NCBI RefSeq assembly: GCF_003148495.1
Contig: NZ_QGGH01000005.1
Location: 62,001-126,000, forward strand
Length of the DNA: 64,000 nt
Reading direction: 5' to 3'
Source: Mesorhizobium loti
GTDB lineage: Bacteria; Pseudomonadota; Alphaproteobacteria; Rhizobiales; Rhizobiaceae
In this document: positions 34,253 to 42,103 of the stretch, piece after piece
Position numbering within the stretch: position 1 is the stretch's first letter
Layout of the letters: every line of letters starts with the position of its first letter
Program-made: the position numbers and the translations under genes
Notes under the pieces: generated by a model
What the model was told of the DNA's origin: nothing
The model's input: only the letters and a program-made list of their open reading frames with translations
The model's database searches: none

Positions 34253-34852
34253 CTACCCCTTCAACGATCCCTTGGTGGAAGGAACCGCGTCCGGCTGGCG
34301 CGGATCGCGTTCGAGAGCCGCGCGCAGCGCACGCGCCACCGCCTTGAAGCAGGTCTCGGCGATGTGGTGGTTGTTGGCGCCATAGTGGTTGGTGACATGC
34401 AGCGTGATGCCGGCATTCTGCGCCAGCGCCTGGAAGAACTCGCGCACCAGTTCGGTGTCGAACGTGCCGATTTTCGGCGACGAGAAGGAAACATTCCAGA
34501 CCAGGAACGGACGGCCGGATACGTCGATCGCCGCACGCGTCAGCGTCTCGTCCATGGCAAGGTCGATCGAGGCATAGCGCATGATGCCGCGCCGCTCGCC
34601 GAGCGCCTTGGTCAATGCCTGGCCGAGCGCGATGCCGGTGTCCTCGACGGTGTGGTGGTCGTCGATATGCAGGTCGCCCTTCGCCTTGACCGTCATGTCG
34701 ATCAGGGAGTGGCGCGACAGCTGGTCCAGCATATGGTCGAAGAAGCCGACGCCGGTGGCGATATCCGACTTGCCGGAGCCGTCGACATGGACCGACACGG
34801 AGATGTCGGTTTCCTTGGTCTTGCGGCTTGCTTCGGCGGAACGGGGCGGCAT
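34253..34852 (-). CDS. hisB: Imidazoleglycerol-phosphate dehydratase
   Basis: HisB dehydrates imidazole glycerol phosphate to imidazole acetol phosphate using a di-manganese site. The 199-residue, dehydratase-only protein has the metal-binding repeats FFDHMLDQLSRHS, DLHIDDHHTVED and GANNHHIAE. I use the ATG at 34852, eight bases after AAGGA; an ATG at 34879 would add nine unsupported residues. It is the first gene of the - strand his run and is divergent from hslV. Confidence 0.96.
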   Translation of the reverse strand: MPPRSAEASRKTKETDISVSVHVDGSGKSDIATGVGFFDHMLDQLSRHSLIDMTVKAKGDLHIDDHHTVEDTGIALGQALTKALGERRGIMRYASIDLAMDETLTRAAIDVSGRPFLVWNVSFSSPKIGTFDTELVREFFQALAQNAGITLHVTNHYGANNHHIAETCFKAVARALRAALERDPRQPDAVPSTKGSLKG

Positions 34853-35095
34853 CACTCTATCCTTGTCCCAGAGGTTCACATCGTGACCGGCTCAGAGGCT
34901 TCAGGCGCTTGCAGGCTTGAAAACGAAAGCCTTCTAGCAGCATGGTCCGGCGATTGCCAGTTGCCTCTGACAGCGGTATCGGCCTTGCCAGAGAGGCGAT
35001 TTGCAATCATCGGCCCCATGCATACATATGGCCGATCAAAGTTACTCGTACCGCGCCAATCGCCTTTTCGGGATAGCGCTGCTCGGAGCCAGGAA

Positions 35096-35647
35096 ATGTC
35101 TAATGAACTGACCATGCACGCCACGACCATCGTGACGGTGCGCAAGGGCAACAAGGTGGTGATCGCCGGCGACGGCCAGGTCAGCCTTGGCCAGACCATC
35201 ATGAAGGGCAACGCCAAAAAGGTGCGCCGCATCGGCAAGGGCGGCAATGTGATTGCCGGTTTCGCCGGCGCCACCGCCGACGCCTTCACGCTTCTGGAGC
35301 GGCTCGAAGCCAAGCTCGAACAATATCCCGACCAGCTGACGCGCGCCTGCGTCGAGCTCGCCAAGGACTGGCGCACCGACCGCTATCTGCGCCGGCTGGA
35401 AGCGATGATGCTGGTTGCCGACAAGTCGGTCTCGCTGGCGCTGACCGGCACCGGCGACGTGCTCGAACCCGAATTTGGCGTCATGGCCATCGGTTCGGGC
35501 GGCAATTACGCGCTGGCCGCGGCACGCGCGCTGATGGACAGCGACAAGGATGCCGAGGAGATCGCCCGCAAGGCGATGCAGATCGCGTCCGACATCTGCG
35601 TCTACACAAACAACAATTTCGTTATCGAAACGCTCGATGCCGGCTGA
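35096..35647 (+). CDS. hslV: ATP-dependent protease proteolytic subunit HslV
   Basis: HslV forms the two stacked hexameric peptidase rings of the HslVU protease. The 183-residue precursor starts MSNELTMHA followed by TTIVTVRKG; the catalytic N-terminal threonine would be Thr10, exposed by removal of a nine-residue propeptide. The ATG at 35096 follows GGAGCCAGGAA. Long in-frame codons upstream are antisense to hisB and not coding. Its 3' end overlaps the GNAT gene by 11 bases. Confidence 0.97.
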   Translation: MSNELTMHATTIVTVRKGNKVVIAGDGQVSLGQTIMKGNAKKVRRIGKGGNVIAGFAGATADAFTLLERLEAKLEQYPDQLTRACVELAKDWRTDRYLRRLEAMMLVADKSVSLALTGTGDVLEPEFGVMAIGSGGNYALAAARALMDSDKDAEEIARKAMQIASDICVYTNNNFVIETLDAG

Positions 35648-36152
35648 AGAGGTGGTGACCTATGATTTTCGGCCGGTGACGGAAAAAGACCTGCCGATGA
35701 TCGCCGGCTGGCTTGCCGAGCCGCATGTTGCCGAGTGGTGGGACGATCCGGAGACGGAAATCGTTGAGATTCGCGACCACATCGATAGCATTTCCGTCGA
35801 GCCGCTGATCGTCGAGCTCGACGGCAAGCCGATAGCCTATCTGCAAAGCTACGATCCGCATCTGGAAGACGACCACCCCTATGCCGACCAGCCGTTCGGC
35901 ACGCTGGGCATCGACCTGTCGATCGGCCGGCCGGAGCTGGTCGGCCTCGGCCATGGCTCGGCAATCGTGCGGCAGTTCGTCGAACAACTGTTCGAGGAAG
36001 GCGTGCCGCGCGTCATCATCGACCCGCATCCAGACAACGGACGCGCCATTCGCGCCTATGAAAAGGCCGGCTTTGCCGCCTTTGACACCAGAACAACGGA
36101 ATACGGGCCAGCCCTGATGATGGCGTGCGAAGCACCGCAGGAGCCCAGTTGA
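35637..36152 (+). CDS. GNAT acetyltransferase, AAC(6')-like
   Basis: A 171-residue acetyltransferase of the Acetyltransf_8 branch, resembling aminoglycoside 6'-N-acetyltransferases and siderophore acetyltransferases. It shows EPHVAEWWDDPE near the N-terminus, GIDLSIGRPELVGLGHGSAIV with the acetyl-CoA loop, and IIDPHPDNGRAIRAYEKAGF. It overlaps hslV by 11 bases and the next gene by three. Drug resistance should not be assumed from the fold alone; the position between hslV and hslU is typical in rhizobia. Confidence 0.85.
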   Translation: MPAEEVVTYDFRPVTEKDLPMIAGWLAEPHVAEWWDDPETEIVEIRDHIDSISVEPLIVELDGKPIAYLQSYDPHLEDDHPYADQPFGTLGIDLSIGRPELVGLGHGSAIVRQFVEQLFEEGVPRVIIDPHPDNGRAIRAYEKAGFAAFDTRTTEYGPALMMACEAPQEPS

Positions 36153-37309
36153 TCAGCGCTGAAACGCTCGATAAGGCAGTTGCAGCAGGTCTGATCTCGC
36201 AAACCACGCGGGATCAGCTGGAGGTCATGGAACGCGCGGTCGCTCTCGCCCCCGAGGCCAGGCGCGCCGATGACGAGGGTGACGAGGAAAACCTGCGGCT
36301 GGTCGGCGGCGGCAACGATCTGTTCGTCACTGTGGGAACCGTTCTGCTCAGCGCCGGCTTCTTCTTTGTCCTCACCACCTTGCTTCCAGGCCAGACATTC
36401 TGGATCGCCGGCATCCTCGCGGTTTTCACCTGGGGGCTCGCCGAAATTGTCACACGTCAGCACCGGATGAAATTATCGTCGTCCGTGCTTGCCCTGATTT
36501 TCATGGCCGCCATTCTGGTCGCTCTGGCGCTACAAGTGGAGGCCAGCTTCGGCATTCGCAAGCCGGAGACTATCTGGCAGCTATTGGCGTTGCGCCAGAC
36601 GGCATCCCGGGCCGGATATCTGTTCCTGGGCGGAGGAATAATTGCGGCGGCGATCTATTTCTGGCGCTTTCGCGTCCCGATCATTGCCGGGGCTATCGCC
36701 ATTGCCTTCACACTGCTTGCCTTCCTGCAAACGGCGATAATCCTGTATGACAGTGTGACAACGGGCGCGATTGCGCCGCCGCGCCTTGAGGATGTGCCCG
36801 AATTGCTCCGCGCCGCACTCTACATGCCGCTGATCTGCGGCCTGATCGTGTTCGCAACGGGTGTAGCTTTTGACATTTACGATAGGGATCGACGCAAGAT
36901 CTGGTCCGATTGCGCTTTCTGGCTGCATGTCGTCTCGGCGCCCATGCTGGTGCATCCACTCTTTATCATGGCAACCGGCCAGAACGTCGTATTCGGACAT
37001 ATCGCGCCGGATGCCAATGCAACCATCATGCTGACGATTCTGATCCTTGGCTTCCTCTATGTCGCGCTTGCCATAGACCGCCGTTCGCTTCTGGTTCCTA
37101 CATTGGCTTACTTCGGCTCGCTGGGCATCTATTATCTGGTGAATTCCGCCTCCGATTCGACGGGTATCCCGCCTTTTGCCTTGATCCTGGTCGTTGTCGG
37201 CGCGCTGATTATTCTGTTCGGGGCTGGCTGGCAGCGTATCCGGCGGATTGTCGTCAAACCCACTTTGCCGGCGACCGTGATCCGCCGGCTACCGCCGCTG
37301 AAGGCGTGA
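36149..37309 (+). CDS. DUF2157-type polytopic membrane protein
   Basis: A protein of about 386 residues with a soluble N-terminal region (DUF2157-like; residues 1-50) and roughly ten hydrophobic segments. I choose the TTG at 36149, which overlaps the GNAT stop codon (TTGA) and follows AGGAG by five bases; a GTG at 36125 is the alternative. The function of this family is unknown. It is the second of three genes separating hslV from hslU. Confidence 0.75.
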   Translation: MISAETLDKAVAAGLISQTTRDQLEVMERAVALAPEARRADDEGDEENLRLVGGGNDLFVTVGTVLLSAGFFFVLTTLLPGQTFWIAGILAVFTWGLAEIVTRQHRMKLSSSVLALIFMAAILVALALQVEASFGIRKPETIWQLLALRQTASRAGYLFLGGGIIAAAIYFWRFRVPIIAGAIAIAFTLLAFLQTAIILYDSVTTGAIAPPRLEDVPELLRAALYMPLICGLIVFATGVAFDIYDRDRRKIWSDCAFWLHVVSAPMLVHPLFIMATGQNVVFGHIAPDANATIMLTILILGFLYVALAIDRRSLLVPTLAYFGSLGIYYLVNSASDSTGIPPFALILVVVGALIILFGAGWQRIRRIVVKPTLPATVIRRLPPLKA

Positions 37310-37358
37310 CGGGCTTTGTGATGGTCGAGACGGCGACGCGGAAGAGAGGCAACAGGGT

Positions 37359-37958
37359 ATGAACGCATCCGGCGAGGACAAAGACCTCTCGGCCTACGAA
37401 GACAGCTGGCGGATGGGGCTGCTGATCGTGCTTGGGCTGATCATTGCCCAGGCCGTCACGCTCTATTTGATGGGCCGGACACCGATCTGCACCTGCGGCT
37501 ACGTCAAGCTCTGGCATGGCGTCGTGCAGAGTTCGGAGAATTCCCAGCACATTTCGGACTGGTACACGTTCTCGCACATCATCCACGGCTTCCTGTTCTA
37601 TGCCCTGGCGCGATTCATGTTCCCACGCTCGCCGATCGGCTTGAGGCTGGCCTTCGCCGTCCTCATCGAGGGCGGCTGGGAGCTGCTCGAGAACAGCCCG
37701 TTCATCATCGACCGCTATCGCGCCGGCACCATCTCGCTCGATTATTACGGCGACAGCATCATCAATTCGGTGTCCGACACACTGGCCATGGTGCTGGGAT
37801 TTGTGATGGCGCGAAGGCTACCTATATGGGTGATCGTCAGCCTCGCTATCATCTTCGAACTCGGTACCGGCTATCTCATCCGGGACAATCTGACACTCAA
37901 CGTGATCATGCTGCTGCATCCGTTCGAGGCCATCAAGCAGTGGCAAAGTGGAATTTAG
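37359..37958 (+). CDS. UPF0314 / DUF2585 membrane protein
   Basis: A 199-residue protein with about four membrane segments (around residues 20-40, 72-92, 130-150 and 155-175) and conserved charged motifs ICTCGYVKLWHG, FSHIIHGF and EGGWELLENSPFIIDRYR. These are typical of the UPF0314 (DUF2585) family found beside hslU in Rhizobiales. The function is unknown. It ends four bases before hslU. Confidence 0.88.
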   Translation: MNASGEDKDLSAYEDSWRMGLLIVLGLIIAQAVTLYLMGRTPICTCGYVKLWHGVVQSSENSQHISDWYTFSHIIHGFLFYALARFMFPRSPIGLRLAFAVLIEGGWELLENSPFIIDRYRAGTISLDYYGDSIINSVSDTLAMVLGFVMARRLPIWVIVSLAIIFELGTGYLIRDNLTLNVIMLLHPFEAIKQWQSGI

Positions 37959-37962
37959 TGAT

Positions 37963-39276
37963 ATGAGCACCTTCTCTCCCCGCGAAATCGTTTCGGAACT
38001 TGACCGCTTCATCATCGGCCAGAAGGACGCCAAGCGCGCCGTGGCGATCGCCTTGCGCAACCGCTGGCGCCGCCAGCAGTTGGAAGGCCAGATGCGCGAA
38101 GAGGTGATGCCGAAGAACATCCTGATGATCGGGCCGACCGGCGTCGGCAAGACCGAGATCTCGCGCCGCCTGGCGCGTCTGGCCGGTGCGCCTTTCGTCA
38201 AGGTCGAGGCGACCAAGTTCACCGAAGTCGGCTATGTCGGCCGTGACGTCGAGCAGATCATCCGCGACCTGGTCGAGATCGCCATCGGCCTGGTGCGCGA
38301 GAAGATGCGCGAGGACGTCAAGGCACGCGCCCACGTCAACGCCGAGGAACGCGTGCTGGAAGCGCTGGTCGGCAAGACGGCGAGCCCGGCCACCCGCGAT
38401 AGCTTCCGCAAGAAGCTGCGCGACGGCGAGCTCGACGACAAGGAGATCGAGGTCGAGGTCGCCGATACCGGCAATGGCGGCATGCCCGGCTTCGAAATCC
38501 CCGGCATGCCGGGTGCCAATATCGGCGTGCTCAACATCAACGACATGCTGTCGAAGGCGATGGGCGGCAAGAAGACCAAGACGCGCAAGACGACGGTAAA
38601 GGAGTCCTACGACCTGCTGGTCAACGACGAATCCGACAAGCTGCTCGACCAGGACGAAGTGGTGCGCCGGGCGCTCGATGCGACGGAAAACGATGGCATC
38701 GTCTTCCTCGACGAGATCGACAAGATCGCGTCGCGCGAAGGCGGCATGGGCGCCGGCGTTTCCCGCGAAGGCGTGCAGCGCGACCTGCTGCCGCTGATCG
38801 AAGGCACCACGGTGGCGACCAAATACGGGCCGTTGAAGACCGACCACATACTGTTCATCGCCTCGGGTGCGTTCCACGTTTCCAAGCCGTCAGACCTGTT
38901 GCCGGAATTGCAGGGCCGCCTGCCGATCCGGGTCGAGCTGCGGGCGCTGGAGAAGGACGATTTCGTCCGCATCCTGACCGAGACCGAGGCCAGCCTGATC
39001 AAGCAGTATATCGCTCTGATGAAGACCGAGGGCGTCGACCTGACCTTCACCGACGACGCCATCGATTCGCTGGCCGGCATCGCCGTCGACCTCAACGCAA
39101 GCGTCGAGAACATCGGCGCCCGGCGGCTGCAGACGGTGATGGAACGGGTGCTGGACGAAATCTCCTACGACGCGCCCGACCGCAACGGCACCAGCGTCAC
39201 CATCGACGCCGCCTATGTGGAAAAGCATGTCGGTGATCTGTCGCGAAACACAGATTTGTCGCGATTCATCCTTTAA
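37963..39276 (+). CDS. hslU: ATP-dependent protease ATPase subunit HslU
   Basis: HslU is the AAA+ unfoldase that feeds substrates into HslV. The 437-residue protein has Walker A IGPTGVGKTEISRRLA, the pore motif GYVGRD, the intermediate I-domain (about residues 105-245), Walker B IVFLDEIDKIA, and the C-terminal tail DLSRFIL that docks into HslV. The ATG at 37963 is used because it gives the family N-terminus (MSTFSPREIVSEL). Two perfect palindromes follow the gene. Confidence 0.97.
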   Translation: MSTFSPREIVSELDRFIIGQKDAKRAVAIALRNRWRRQQLEGQMREEVMPKNILMIGPTGVGKTEISRRLARLAGAPFVKVEATKFTEVGYVGRDVEQIIRDLVEIAIGLVREKMREDVKARAHVNAEERVLEALVGKTASPATRDSFRKKLRDGELDDKEIEVEVADTGNGGMPGFEIPGMPGANIGVLNINDMLSKAMGGKKTKTRKTTVKESYDLLVNDESDKLLDQDEVVRRALDATENDGIVFLDEIDKIASREGGMGAGVSREGVQRDLLPLIEGTTVATKYGPLKTDHILFIASGAFHVSKPSDLLPELQGRLPIRVELRALEKDDFVRILTETEASLIKQYIALMKTEGVDLTFTDDAIDSLAGIAVDLNASVENIGARRLQTVMERVLDEISYDAPDRNGTSVTIDAAYVEKHVGDLSRNTDLSRFIL

Positions 39277-39280
39277 ACGA

Positions 39281-39304
39281 CGGCGCCGGAACGTTCCGGC
39301 GCCG
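39281..39304. terminator. 24-base perfect palindrome after hslU
   Basis: The sequence has arms CGGCGCCGGAAC / GTTCCGGCGCCG without a spacer and starts four bases after the hslU stop. It would form a strong hairpin at the mRNA 3' end. No clear T run follows, so it may act in 3' end protection or Rho-linked termination rather than as a simple intrinsic terminator. Confidence 0.6.
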
Positions 39305-39339
39305 GTCGAGGCAACATTTTCCGGCAAGCAAAATCATGT

Positions 39340-39365
39340 GTGGCCAGATGGTACCATCTGGCCAC
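39340..39365. repeat. 26-base perfect palindrome
   Basis: Arms GTGGCCAGATGGT / ACCATCTGGCCAC are exact inverse complements with no spacer, followed by CTTTC. It lies 36 bases past the previous palindrome. It may be a bidirectional terminator or a protein-binding site. Confidence 0.65.
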
Positions 39366-39452
39366 CTTTCGTAGTGCCGGGTGAAGGGGTGCTCTCGACT
39401 CGACCAAGAGCTTTACCTAGTTTGCGCGGCAATTCTCGATCTCTTGGTTGAC

Positions 39453-39496
39453 GCAATTCCGGACGGAAAACCGTTTCACACTTTTCCTGGAATTGC
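39453..39496 (+). repeat. Palindromic intergenic repeat, variant copy 6
   Basis: Outer arms GCAATTCC / GGAATTGC differ from the GCATGATC arms of the other copies, while the inner arms GGAAAA / TTTTCC and the core CCGTTTCACAC remain recognisable. It ends 14 bases before the DUF1402 start. Confidence 0.75.
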
Positions 39497-39510
39497 TTGG
39501 GCGGCGGCGC

Positions 39511-40470
39511 ATGAAAAAACTGATCCTGATCATTCTCGGCTTGACGCTGGCGGCGACGCTGTTCGCGACCGAGGCGGCGACATTGGTGCCGCCGGGAAAC
39601 CGCAACACCGAGCAGCCTGACATTCCCGGCGCCTCCAGCCGGCGCACGCAGGCCACCAACACCACCTTCCAGGCGAAATACCGCAAGGTCTACGCCCTGC
39701 TGCAGAATGACGCCGAATTGCGCGGCAAGATCAGGAAGGCCGCTTCCGCCTACGGCATCGATTCGATGCATATTGTCGGCGCCATCGTCGGCGAGCATAC
39801 CTACAATGTCGACGCCTACGACCGGCTGCAGACCTACTATGTCAAGGCGATCTCCTACCTCTCCAGCAAGCTCTCCTTCGCTTATGACGGCGAGGACATC
39901 ACCGATTTCGTGCAGCGGCCCGAATTCAAGAAATGCGCCGGGATGTCCGACAGCTACGATCTGTGGGAATGCCGTGAGCAGGTGTGGAACCATTCGTTTC
40001 GCGGCAAGTCAGTTGGCGGGACCAGCTTTCCCGACGATCGTTTCGGCGCCACCTTCTTCCAGCCCTATTATGCCGGGCAGACCTTCGGCCTCGGCCAGCT
40101 CAATCCTTTGACCGCCTTGCAGATGAGCGATCTGGTGCACAAGGTTTCAGGCCTGCCGAAGCTCGACGTCGGCGATCCCAACTCGGTCTACAAGACCATC
40201 ATGGATCCCGATCTGACGCTGCCTTACGTCGCCGCGACGATCAGGAAATCGATCGACGCCTACAAGAGCATTGCCGGTTTCGACATTTCGGGCAATCCGG
40301 GGCTGACCGCCACGCTCTACAATGTCGGCAATCCGGAGCAGCGCGCCTATGCGCTGAAGGCGGAGAACGACAGGCGCCGGGCCGCAGGCGAGCCGGTAAA
40401 GCTGCCCGAGGAGAATTACTACGGCTGGCTGGTCAACGACAAGCTGCCGGAGCTGAAGGCGCTGTTCTAG
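39511..40470 (+). CDS. DUF1402 family secreted protein
   Basis: A 319-residue protein. I use the ATG at 39511, which gives a clear signal peptide (KKLILIILGLTLAATLFATEA), so it is exported, probably to the periplasm. The body contains the DUF1402 signatures VGAIVGEHTYNVDAYDR, GQTFGLGQLNPLTALQM and LTATLYNVGNPEQRA. The GQLNPLTALQ segment and an early Glu recall lysozyme-like lytic transglycosylase folds, but that activity is an inference. It is convergent with mocF. Confidence 0.85.
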   Translation: MKKLILIILGLTLAATLFATEAATLVPPGNRNTEQPDIPGASSRRTQATNTTFQAKYRKVYALLQNDAELRGKIRKAASAYGIDSMHIVGAIVGEHTYNVDAYDRLQTYYVKAISYLSSKLSFAYDGEDITDFVQRPEFKKCAGMSDSYDLWECREQVWNHSFRGKSVGGTSFPDDRFGATFFQPYYAGQTFGLGQLNPLTALQMSDLVHKVSGLPKLDVGDPNSVYKTIMDPDLTLPYVAATIRKSIDAYKSIAGFDISGNPGLTATLYNVGNPEQRAYALKAENDRRRAAGEPVKLPEENYYGWLVNDKLPELKALF

Positions 40471-40502
40471 GGTCTTCGCCCTGTATTCCTAGCTGTCGCC
40501 GC

Positions 40503-41741
40503 TCAGGCCGCCAGCAACGACTTCAGCTTGACCGCCTGCGAACCGAGCGCTTCCGGCGCCGGCTTGGCCCGCTTGCCGATCAGCATTTCGGCCAGCCTGA
40601 TGTCGCGGGCGACCGCATTGCCGGGGCCGATGCCGCTGGCCGCCACCAGCCTGCCGTCTTCGGCCAGATGGAACAAGATGAAGGCACCATCGCCGAGATC
40701 GCGGCGCACGGTGCTGCGACCTTCGTCGGACAGCCCGGCGATCTGCAGGCTCAGGCCGTATTGATCCGACCAGAACCACGGCACCGCCGCATGCGCCTCG
40801 CCGGCGCCCAGCATATTCCTGGCTGCCAGCGCGCCCTGTTCCTGGGCGTTGCGCCAGGCTTCCAGCCGCACGCGGCGGCCGCCATAGACGGCGAGCGGAA
40901 ACGAACAGCAATCGCCGGCGGCAAGGATGTCGGGATCGCTGCTGCGCAGCTCGGCATCGACAGCGACGCCATTGTCGATCGCCAGGCCGGCTTCGGCCGC
41001 AAGCCCGGTCACCGGCACGGCGCCGATGCCGATGACGGCCAGATCAGCTGATATCTCCTGTCCGCCGACAAGTGTGATCCGCACCTCGTTGCCATCGTCG
41101 GCGATGGACGCGATGCCGTCGCCGCACAGGATGTCGACGCCCTCGGCGACGTGCGCATCATGGATGATCTGGGCGATCTCGGCCGGCACGCCGCGCATCA
41201 GGATGCGGGGCTGCGCCTCGATGACGATGACCGCGGCGCCGAGCTTGCGTGCCGCGGCAGCGAGTTCGAGACCGATGAAGCCGCCGCCGATGACGGCGAT
41301 ACGGTTGCCGGCGGTGAGATGCGCGCGAATGGCGAGCGCGTCAGTGAAGGTTCTGAGATAGACGCAGCGCGGACCCAGCCCCGGCATCGGCAGCTTGCGC
41401 GGCGTCGAACCGGTTGCCAACAGGAGCTTGTCGTAGGGCAGGGCCGAACCGTCCGACAGGCTCACCGCATGCGCCGCACGGTCGATCGCGACGGCCTGAA
41501 CGGAATGGATATGCCGGATCGACTTCTCGGCCAGAATTGCGTCGCTGGCGATCGCCTTGATTTCAGGCGCTTCGCTGACCATCGCCTCCTTGGACAGCGG
41601 CGGGCGCTCGTAGGGCAGATGCGGCTCATCGCCGACCAGCGTCACCGGCCCGTCATAGCCCAGCTCACGCAGCGCCAATGCTGCCCGCCCACCGCATTCG
41701 CCGGCGCCGATGATGACCATTCCCCGCGCCATGTCAGTCAT
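40503..41741 (-). CDS. mocF: FAD-dependent ferredoxin reductase, MocF-like
   Basis: A 412-residue Rubredoxin/BphA4-type reductase that passes electrons from NAD(P)H to a ferredoxin. The FAD-binding GMVIIGAGECGGRAALAL is N-terminal and the NAD-binding IAVIGGGFIGLELAAAARKLGA is near residue 145; the second FAD motif ends in ILAAGDCCSFP. It overlaps the Rieske ferredoxin gene by four bases. With mocE and mocD it forms an oxygenase set like MocDEF of Sinorhizobium, required to use 3-O-methyl-scyllo-inosamine. The gene name rests on that context. Confidence 0.85.
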   Translation of the reverse strand: MTDMARGMVIIGAGECGGRAALALRELGYDGPVTLVGDEPHLPYERPPLSKEAMVSEAPEIKAIASDAILAEKSIRHIHSVQAVAIDRAAHAVSLSDGSALPYDKLLLATGSTPRKLPMPGLGPRCVYLRTFTDALAIRAHLTAGNRIAVIGGGFIGLELAAAARKLGAAVIVIEAQPRILMRGVPAEIAQIIHDAHVAEGVDILCGDGIASIADDGNEVRITLVGGQEISADLAVIGIGAVPVTGLAAEAGLAIDNGVAVDAELRSSDPDILAAGDCCSFPLAVYGGRRVRLEAWRNAQEQGALAARNMLGAGEAHAAVPWFWSDQYGLSLQIAGLSDEGRSTVRRDLGDGAFILFHLAEDGRLVAASGIGPGNAVARDIRLAEMLIGKRAKPAPEALGSQAVKLKSLLAA

Positions 41742-42052
41742 CCGATCTGGATCAGGACTTTGCCAGCATCAACCTTGACCGGATAGGTTTTCAGGTTGAC
41801 GCAGACCGGCGCGCCGCGGGCGTCACCCGTCTTGTAGTTGAAGCGGCCATTGTGCTTGGGGCATTCGATGATGTCGTCCATCACCAGCCCGTCGGCCAGA
41901 TGCACCTTTTCGTGCGTGCACAGGCCGTCGGTAGCGAAGAACTCATCGTCGGGGCTGCGATAGATGGCGAAGGTGCGGCCGCCATGGTCGAAGCGCATCA
42001 CGTCCTCCTCGTCGATGTCGCCGGTGGCACAGGCCTCGACCCAGTCGCTCAT
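41738..42052 (-). CDS. mocE: Rieske-type ferredoxin, MocE-like
   Basis: A 104-residue Rieske [2Fe-2S] ferredoxin. The cluster ligands are in CTHEKVHLADG (Cys, His) and ECPKHNGRF (Cys, His). I use the ATG at 42052 (MSDWVEACATGD); an ATG four codons upstream is possible. It would carry electrons from the MocF-like reductase to the MocD-like oxygenase. It is 51 bases downstream of mocD. Confidence 0.88.
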   Translation of the reverse strand: MSDWVEACATGDIDEEDVMRFDHGGRTFAIYRSPDDEFFATDGLCTHEKVHLADGLVMDDIIECPKHNGRFNYKTGDARGAPVCVNLKTYPVKVDAGKVLIQIG

Positions 42053-42103
42053 TGATTCCTCCACAAAAATCGGGCCTCCCCGGGAAGTCGGATAATCGCA
42101 CGA

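Noticed and set aside
34064..35095. N-terminal extension of hslV by more than 340 codons
   Set aside because: The extension is antisense to hisB and the DUF2628 gene; HslV begins at the ATG at 35096 with a good ribosome-binding site and normal length.
34880..35095. A heat-shock (RpoH) promoter upstream of hslV
   Set aside because: CTTG and CCCCAT elements are present but about 24 bases separate them, too far for the known spacing, so I do not call it.
34853..35095. A His-codon leader peptide and attenuator for the his operon
   Set aside because: No run of His codons or terminator hairpin is present upstream of hisB on the minus strand.
35637..36152. Aminoglycoside resistance gene
   Set aside because: The protein resembles AAC(6')-type acetyltransferases, but the locus is a conserved chromosomal position between hslV and hslU, so a resistance function is not supported.
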